Shown here in pieces: positions 59,331-64,000 of a DNA stretch of 64,000 bases; within the stretch, counting starts at the first letter, position 1, and every line of letters starts with the position of its first letter. This stretch comes from Methanomicrobia archaeon (lineage in GTDB: Archaea; Methanobacteriota_B; Thermococci; Methanofastidiosales; NM3), in assembly GCA_030603445.1 (NCBI GenBank), contig JAUVXU010000007.1, positions 22,019-86,018 on the forward strand, in the 5' to 3' direction. Under the pieces are notes generated by a model, which was not told the origin of the DNA, made no database searches, and saw only the letters and a list, made by a program, of their open reading frames with translations. The position numbers were made by a program, and so were the translations under genes.

Positions 59331-61239
59331 ACACATCACAATACCCCACTACCTCGTCCTGGGCGTGTTTCCATCCAAGAGGGGATTTCCCAAAGATCAT
59401 GAGATAATAGTCTGCGATACCGAGACGGCCATGGGGAAGCCGTACCTCATACAGTTCTATGACGGGGAGGATATCACATTAAGGGAAGTTGACACGGACA
59501 CTATATTCCCTGTGTTCATCAAGTATCTCAATGAGAAATGTATGCACAAGGGCACGTCAAGAATAGTGTTTTTCCACAATATGCAGTTTGACATAACGGC
59601 AATTCTTGACAAGTATCCAGAGATCTTCCAGTACAACAAGTCCCCCACCGTTATCTGCCCAGGTGAGGATGGCAACGAGATAGGAAGAGTAAAGCTATAC
59701 TGCCAGAAGACCTGGTACGGTAGTGTAAAACTCCCGAATAATGCAACGGTGAATCTGGTAGATTCAGCGAACTTTATGCAGGGAAGCCTCTACGACCTCT
59801 CAAGGAAGCTCAATCTCAAGCACAAGAAACCAGAACGGCCAAAGGGCGTGGAGGAAGGGAAGAAGATACAAAGCCTGGATGATCCAGAGTTCAAGAGCTA
59901 TGTTGAAAAGGAGATACTCTCAGAGTACGACCTTGCCAGCTACATAATAAACATGCACAGTCACTACAACGTGAACTTCAGCGTGTCCTCCTCGCAGTTT
60001 GCTTCTAAAGTTTTCAAGAAACACTTCCTTGACAAAGTGATACCCCAGTGCCCCCAGGAGATCAGGAAAACCGTGGAGCAAAGCCTCCATGGTGGAAGGG
60101 CTGGGAACTTTGTTGAAGGCATACAGGTGATCCCCGATGTAAGGCTTTACGACTACAACAGCTTCTACCCCCATGCGATGGCCAGCCTTCAACCAATGAC
60201 CTCTGGGAAGTGGGAGAAAGTGGAAGAGTTCGTTGACGGGTCTGAGGGATTCTACTTGGTGGACGGGAAAGTGAAGGACTGCAAGTGGCCGATTGTCCTT
60301 AAGAATCCTGGGAACTTTGCATACGCCAACAATGAGGATATCAAGGGCGTTGCCATATCCTCTTATGAGCTTAAAGAGGCGTTGGGGTCTTGTGAGTTTG
60401 CCCCTTCCAGTATCAAGGGATGGATATGGGTTCCCAATGAGGACAGCAAAAATCCATTCAGGGATTATGTCCATGAGTTCTATGAAAAGAAGAACACAAC
60501 TCCAAAAGATGACCCCAGGTATGTCATGTACAAGCTCCTTCTCAATCAGCTCTATGGCAAGACGTACCAGACGATACGATCAGATGAGTACCAGGAAACG
60601 CCAGAGTACACCTGGAATAATGGATCTATCCGAAGATCGGAGATAAGGTACAGGGCTGGTGGCCTTTATCTTCCCCATGTCGGGGCATGGATAACTTCCC
60701 TGTGCAGGGCACAGCTACACCAGGATCTCCACAGCTATGAAGCCCTTATGTGTGCAACAGACAGCTTCCTGACCACAAGGAAGGCCAGGACGGGAAAGAA
60801 GCTAGGGGATCTCAAGCTCGAATGCGAGGGGCTGGGACTTCTCATAAGGCCTAAGATGTACTTTGTGTTCAGCAGGGATATCCAGAAGGAAGTGGAAGGC
60901 GAGGGAGACCTCAGGGCGTATCTTACGAAGAATCTTGGTAACTTAGAATTGGAAAAGGACATCGTGAAGTATGCAACCCATGGCTTCTGGGGGACACCTT
61001 ACCAGTTGCTCGACCTCTACGTAAAGGGAGAGGCAGACTACTCGTATAGGCACATGAACAAGATAAGGGAAAGCCTCATACAGCACAAGACCCCAAGGGT
61101 AATGGAAGAGGGAAGGCGATCCCTCAAAATTGACTGGAAAGAAGAACGTGGATTCTGTGGGATGCTGAAGCATGAGGCCATGAGAACAAAAGAGCTTTGC
61201 AACGGGTGTTGTTTCACATGTGCGTACAGTTATTACTAA
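59323..61239 (+). CDS. family B DNA polymerase, protein-primed type
   Basis: 638 residues from ATG 59323. Exonuclease: DTETAMGKP (Asp32, Glu34), FFHNMQFD (Asn86, Asp90) and YVEKEILSEYD (Exo III, with Glu where Asp is usual). A GGR motif (LHGGRAGNF) links to the polymerase domain: LYDYNSFYP (motif A), KLLLNQLYGK (motif B) and CATDSFLT (motif C). The small size and order fit DNA_pol_B_2 enzymes of phi29-like phages, archaeal viruses, linear plasmids and casposons. No Cas1 is in the window. The C-terminus ends in a CNGCCFTC cluster. The gene is clearly more GC-rich than its flanks, a sign of transfer. Confidence 0.88.
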   Translation: MDKHITIPHYLVLGVFPSKRGFPKDHEIIVCDTETAMGKPYLIQFYDGEDITLREVDTDTIFPVFIKYLNEKCMHKGTSRIVFFHNMQFDITAILDKYPEIFQYNKSPTVICPGEDGNEIGRVKLYCQKTWYGSVKLPNNATVNLVDSANFMQGSLYDLSRKLNLKHKKPERPKGVEEGKKIQSLDDPEFKSYVEKEILSEYDLASYIINMHSHYNVNFSVSSSQFASKVFKKHFLDKVIPQCPQEIRKTVEQSLHGGRAGNFVEGIQVIPDVRLYDYNSFYPHAMASLQPMTSGKWEKVEEFVDGSEGFYLVDGKVKDCKWPIVLKNPGNFAYANNEDIKGVAISSYELKEALGSCEFAPSSIKGWIWVPNEDSKNPFRDYVHEFYEKKNTTPKDDPRYVMYKLLLNQLYGKTYQTIRSDEYQETPEYTWNNGSIRRSEIRYRAGGLYLPHVGAWITSLCRAQLHQDLHSYEALMCATDSFLTTRKARTGKKLGDLKLECEGLGLLIRPKMYFVFSRDIQKEVEGEGDLRAYLTKNLGNLELEKDIVKYATHGFWGTPYQLLDLYVKGEADYSYRHMNKIRESLIQHKTPRVMEEGRRSLKIDWKEERGFCGMLKHEAMRTKELCNGCCFTCAYSYY

Positions 61240-61330
61240 AGTAAAGTAAAAGTAAACAGGAAATAAGTAAAGTTTACGTACTCTTTACTTTCCTTTTACT
61301 TTAGTTTCTTTACTTTCTTTACTTTCTTTC
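61237..61330. repeat. GTAAA/TTTAC repeat array downstream of polB
   Basis: Begins at the polB stop. Four AGTAAA units on the left (about 61240, 61245, 61251, 61265) are answered by four TTTACT units in inverse orientation on the right (about 61283, 61294, 61308, 61317), around AGTTTACGTACT. The halves can form an imperfect hairpin (CTAAAGTAAAAG and CTTTTACTTTAG are exact complements). It looks like an iteron origin, an element terminus or a complex terminator. Confidence 0.55.
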
Positions 61331-61389
61331 ATGTTCTTTTTTACAGTATCTCCCTATAAATTCTTTTTAAAAATAGGGAAAAAAAACAA

Positions 61390-61644
61390 CTACTTGTCTT
61401 TTTTGATCCTATCGATAATGTAAATCAAAATGCCACAAACAGTTATGAACGGTATTGTTACAATTGGCATCCCAACAGTAAACGAAACGAAAATGCCCAA
61501 AATGTTTGAGGGTACATTCCAAAAACCAATCCATAAAAGGAAGTATCTTCCCACTGCTATGGCAAGTAAAGATACTATTACCATTAGAACAATAATACCA
61601 AAGGTTCCAAGAATAGAGAATATATTTTCAAGTCGTTTATTCAT
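61390..61644 (-). CDS. small membrane protein, 84 aa
   Basis: Two or three hydrophobic spans (IFSILGTFGIIVLMVIVSLLAIAVGRYFLLWI; IVTIPFITVCGILIYIIDRI). A small islet of normal codon structure in AT-rich DNA, just right of the repeat array. The family is not recognised. It might belong to the mobile element or to the older island around it. Confidence is limited by the short length. Confidence 0.4.
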   Translation of the reverse strand: MNKRLENIFSILGTFGIIVLMVIVSLLAIAVGRYFLLWIGFWNVPSNILGIFVSFTVGMPIVTIPFITVCGILIYIIDRIKKDK

Positions 61645-61669
61645 TATTTATCTTTCCTGAAACTTATTC

Positions 61670-62251
61670 TTAAACTATTTTATCGCTTGTTATTTGTGCC
61701 AATGAAATTATAATACTTTCGATATCGTCTCCCCAATTAAATTGTAAATCAACATCGCTATCATCAATCAAATAAATATCTACCATTATATCTTTTTTAA
61801 TAAATGCAATATTGTACATAAACTCATTCTCATCGTAAAGAGTTGCAATCTTACATGAAAACGATGCGTCCCCTATCTGGGAAAGATCTAATTCTTTATA
61901 TGTGGGGTCACCCCTATAATTGTGCCTTGTATTATCTATGGAATCATTAAATTTTTCGTTTATACGATTTATATCAAATCTAGATATACTTTGGAGTCCA
62001 AAAGCTAGATTATTTTTGTCATATATCTGCAAAAATACTATTTCTTTTGCCCCCCATTTAATATAATCGTCTGCTGCTGCTTCATCATAGAATTCGTTTA
62101 CATTTGCTCCCAAGATGCTCAATTCATCTGCAGTAAGCATTAGTTCTTTGATATTGCCATCATATTGTGCATCTTCGTTGTTTCCTGAATTAATACATCC
62201 TGAAAATAAAGCCATCAAAATAATACTAAAAAGCAGTAAAACTTTTTTCAT
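61670..62251 (-). CDS. predicted lipoprotein, 193 aa
   Basis: Signal peptide with lipobox (KKVLLLFSIILMALFSGC), so export and lipid anchoring are expected. The mature part begins with an Asn/Gly-rich stretch (INSGNNEDAQYDGN) and then has an alpha/beta domain (ELMLTADELSILGANVNEFYDE; AFGLQSISRFDINRIN; DIESIIISLAQIT). The family is not recognised; similar sequences are common among archaeal surface proteins of unknown role. Confidence 0.65.
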   Translation of the reverse strand: MKKVLLLFSIILMALFSGCINSGNNEDAQYDGNIKELMLTADELSILGANVNEFYDEAAADDYIKWGAKEIVFLQIYDKNNLAFGLQSISRFDINRINEKFNDSIDNTRHNYRGDPTYKELDLSQIGDASFSCKIATLYDENEFMYNIAFIKKDIMVDIYLIDDSDVDLQFNWGDDIESIIISLAQITSDKIV

Positions 62252-62376
62252 AATAATTCCTTCTAAAAATTATTACAAAAGAATAATAAAAAGATGTCCC
62301 CTGATAAGGCACTACATACACTCTACTCTTCCTCTTTTTTATGCATTAATATAGGCAAAAACTAATATTTCAATAA

Positions 62377-63123
62377 TCATTTGTACACATGATTTAATTT
62401 ATAATATTTATAGTAATTTGGATCTATTATTAGCTTTTCATTTTCAATGATGGGGGATTTATTGACTAATTCAATAAGAGTAATTAGGTCATTGGTAATA
62501 GGCAATAAAAAATCCCATGTTATAAAATTAATCAATTTATTTTCCTTAAATTCATAATTTTTTCCTTTATATTCGATAGTATCATCTGGATGTTTATAAA
62601 TACCATTGTTATGTGAAGAATTTCTAATATTGGTAAGTAATTTGAGTAATAATTTATTATTTTGTGTATCAATGTATTCTAAGTTTATATTGTTTAAAAA
62701 TTTTGGATACAAGTCGCTAAAATTAAATATATTACCACCATACAATTTTTCATTAAGAATTCTAAGAAAATTTTCTATAGCAGAATGGGTACGTGAAATA
62801 TATCCAAATTGATGAAACATTTGCCAATCACTTATCTGAAAATCATAATTTTTATTTTGTGTATCCCCTACGAAATCCCAAAAAGTATTACTCTCCTTTG
62901 ATTTAGCAATTTTAGTACATTTGAATAAAAGCCTTAAACTATATAAATTGCCTACTAATCTTTTTATTACCGATTTTCTGATATCTTTTTCCAAAAAATT
63001 TTCATATGTTGGATAATATAATAATTCACATCGGCCTATAATAGGATTTATCTCTTGTAATAATACATTTAAAGATTCAATAGAGTGATGTGTTACAGTT
63101 ACAGGCAATTTTTCAGAAGACAT
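62377..63123 (-). CDS. hypothetical protein, possible HEPN-like helical domain
   Basis: 248 residues, mostly helical and very AT-rich in codon use. Near residues 165-185 a segment reads LTNIRNSSHNNGIYKHPDD. An Arg-Asn followed by His on one helix resembles the RNxxxH motif of HEPN ribonucleases and HEPN-like proteins, although the spacing is one residue short. SAIENFLRILNE is another helix typical of that group. Proteins of this kind occur in defence islands. The assignment is tentative. Confidence 0.45.
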   Translation of the reverse strand: MSSEKLPVTVTHHSIESLNVLLQEINPIIGRCELLYYPTYENFLEKDIRKSVIKRLVGNLYSLRLLFKCTKIAKSKESNTFWDFVGDTQNKNYDFQISDWQMFHQFGYISRTHSAIENFLRILNEKLYGGNIFNFSDLYPKFLNNINLEYIDTQNNKLLLKLLTNIRNSSHNNGIYKHPDDTIEYKGKNYEFKENKLINFITWDFLLPITNDLITLIELVNKSPIIENEKLIIDPNYYKYYKLNHVYK

Positions 63124-63429
63124 TGAAATAATATAAGGAGTTAAGTATTATAATATTTTTTATTTGAGAGCTAAAGATATAATGAATTCTGGAAGAAGAG
63201 TTTTGTTGTCTACTAAAAAAAGAATTAATTTTATTACAAAAGAAAATTCTTGAATATGAATATAATTTTTTATAAAAAGACTGTCAATTCTTTTCCTTTC
63301 CCCTTTCAAATAGCCTGCACTCATCCAGGCCTGGAACTTGATAATGGTTCCCAAGAAGTGTTTTTGTTATGAAGCCTATAATATACTACCAAGGACAATA
63401 TTTTAATAAGTATTTGAAAATATAATATT
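63124..63429. other. 306-bp gap without a supported gene
   Basis: AT-rich DNA with one slightly GC-richer patch at about 63310-63350 (AGCCTGCACTCATCCAGGCC). A 64-codon minus-strand ORF (63160-63354) covers it but has no ribosome site or recognisable motif. It could be a decayed gene. A likely promoter for the next gene is TAATAAGTATTTGAAAATATAATATT just before 63430. Confidence 0.35.
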
Positions 63430-64000
63430 GTGATTAATAAAAAATTGATAATATACTCATTTTTAGATAAAACAAGAGTAAAAGAATGGAAATATTACAA
63501 TAGACCAGAAAAATCAAAGACCTTGGAAGATAATTATAAATTTTATGTAAAAATAGTTTTAGGCCTTTTGTTTACTATTTCCTTTCTTATAGCATTATTT
63601 TTTCCCAATATAAATATTTTAAAAAATAATATTTTAATAATAAGCCAAATTCTTGCACCAATATTTGCAATTATTTTATCATTGATTTTTATTTCAGGTC
63701 AAATATCTTCAAAAATAACTACTAATCCACTAAAACCAATTGTTTTTTCAGCTGAAGTATTAATTTATATAATATACATAATATTTTCCATTTGTTTTCC
63801 ATTAATAATATCAAATAATAGTAATACATCGTTGATACGGTTGTCTTTATTTTTTTTATTCTCTTCTTTATGGTTGTTCATTCCATTTTTGGTGTTTATT
63901 ACCACAATTATTAGTTTAAACTCTGTTATTATCAGAAAATTAGAGAATATAAGAAAAAATTTTAGATATTTTTTCTATATAAATAAAGAGGAAAAATTAT
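63430..64000 (+). CDS. membrane protein, N-terminal part (runs off window)
   Basis: Not in the ORF track because it is open to the window end. GTG 63430 starts MINKKLIIYSFLDKTRVKEW, followed by at least four TM helices (KIVLGLLFTISFLIALFF; ISQILAPIFAIILSLIFISG; IVFSAEVLIYIIYIIFSICFPLII; LFFLFSSLWLFIPFLVFITTIISL). It has no stop codon in 190 codons in DNA of very high AT content, so it is probably real. The family is not recognised. It belongs to the same AT-rich island as the genes to its left. Confidence 0.5.
   Translation, partial: MINKKLIIYSFLDKTRVKEWKYYNRPEKSKTLEDNYKFYVKIVLGLLFTISFLIALFFPNINILKNNILIISQILAPIFAIILSLIFISGQISSKITTNPLKPIVFSAEVLIYIIYIIFSICFPLIISNNSNTSLIRLSLFFLFSSLWLFIPFLVFITTIISLNSVIIRKLENIRKNFRYFFYINKEEKL

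Noticed and set aside
58635-61239. Casposon interpretation of the PolB element
   Set aside because: No Cas1 gene or clear terminal inverted repeats with target duplication are seen within the window; it cannot be excluded for sequence beyond 64 kb.
63160-63354. 64-codon minus-strand ORF
   Set aside because: No ribosome site, no recognisable motif and atypical composition; noted only as a possible decayed gene.
1-64000. CRISPR arrays, rRNA genes and insertion sequences
   Set aside because: No regularly spaced repeats, no rRNA-like sequence and no transposase with terminal repeats were found on reading the window.

Overview
The window looks like a chromosomal segment of a mesophilic euryarchaeon with AT-rich DNA, probably a methanogen, an ANME-type or Syntrophoarchaeum-type archaeon, or a close relative. 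The evidence is archaeal informational genes (aIF5A, ribosomal protein S3Ae, Nob1, the FAU-1 RNase, archaeal PheS/PheT, archaeal initiator tRNA-Met) beside gyrA and exonuclease VII genes. There are also two complete heterodisulfide-reductase (Hdr) clusters and a DUF39 homocysteine-biosynthesis gene. Shine-Dalgarno signals of the GGTGA/GGAGG type and likely leaderless TATA-box promoters both occur. No mcr gene lies in the window, so methanogenesis itself is not shown.

Layout. 1-5.7 kb: a partial hydroxyacid dehydrogenase, a five-fold repeat acidic protein, a flavoredoxin-like protein, FAU-1 and small hypotheticals. 5.9-13.1 kb: redox cluster 1, hdrC-hdrB-(double) hdrA-mvhD-frhB/fdhB-(degenerate fdhA-like), with every junction overlapping. 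13.2-21.8 kb: xseA/xseB, a membrane-anchored Hjc-like nuclease, tRNA-Leu, a GH16-like exported protein, pheS-pheT, an asparagine synthetase with a displaced nucleophile Cys, and acylphosphatase. 22.0-26.4 kb: redox cluster 2, a GlcD-like flavoprotein, an HdrD-like CCG protein, a ferredoxin and a truncated AOR-like protein. 26.4-36.2 kb: redox cluster 3, BPL_N protein-hdrC-hdrB-hdrA-mvhD-FeS subunit-fdhA (Cys type)-duplicated membrane protein, facing fdhD-mobA on the other strand. 36.3-43.4 kb: HD hydrolase, TPD nuclease, a GT-C-like membrane protein, a polyamine/hypusine group (agmatinase, aIF5A, pyruvoyl arginine decarboxylase), inositol/fructose phosphatase, NAD kinase and Nob1. 43.6-56.8 kb: DUF39-ferredoxin, five tRNAs, rps3ae, an ABC exporter, Fic, a radical-SAM/DUF4130 pair, gyrA, a methyltransferase and a phosphoesterase. 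56.9-64 kb: an AT-rich island of unknown genes around a visibly GC-richer two-gene block, an HTH protein plus a family B DNA polymerase of the protein-primed type, bordered by palindromes on one side and a GTAAA/TTTAC repeat array on the other.

How it fits together. Cluster 3, fdhD and mobA supply what is needed for a formate dehydrogenase feeding an electron-bifurcating HdrABC-MvhD complex. Cluster 1 has the same architecture, but its FdhA-like subunit has lost the Cys/Sec site and the C-terminal domain, and its HdrA is a tandem fusion. It therefore probably does a different, perhaps F420-linked, electron-transfer reaction. Cluster 2 adds a lactate/glycolate-oxidase-like module of unknown substrate. 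The best candidates for undescribed biology are cluster 1, the cluster 2 module with its truncated AOR protein, the duplicated membrane protein beside fdhA, and the PolB element with its flanking repeats.
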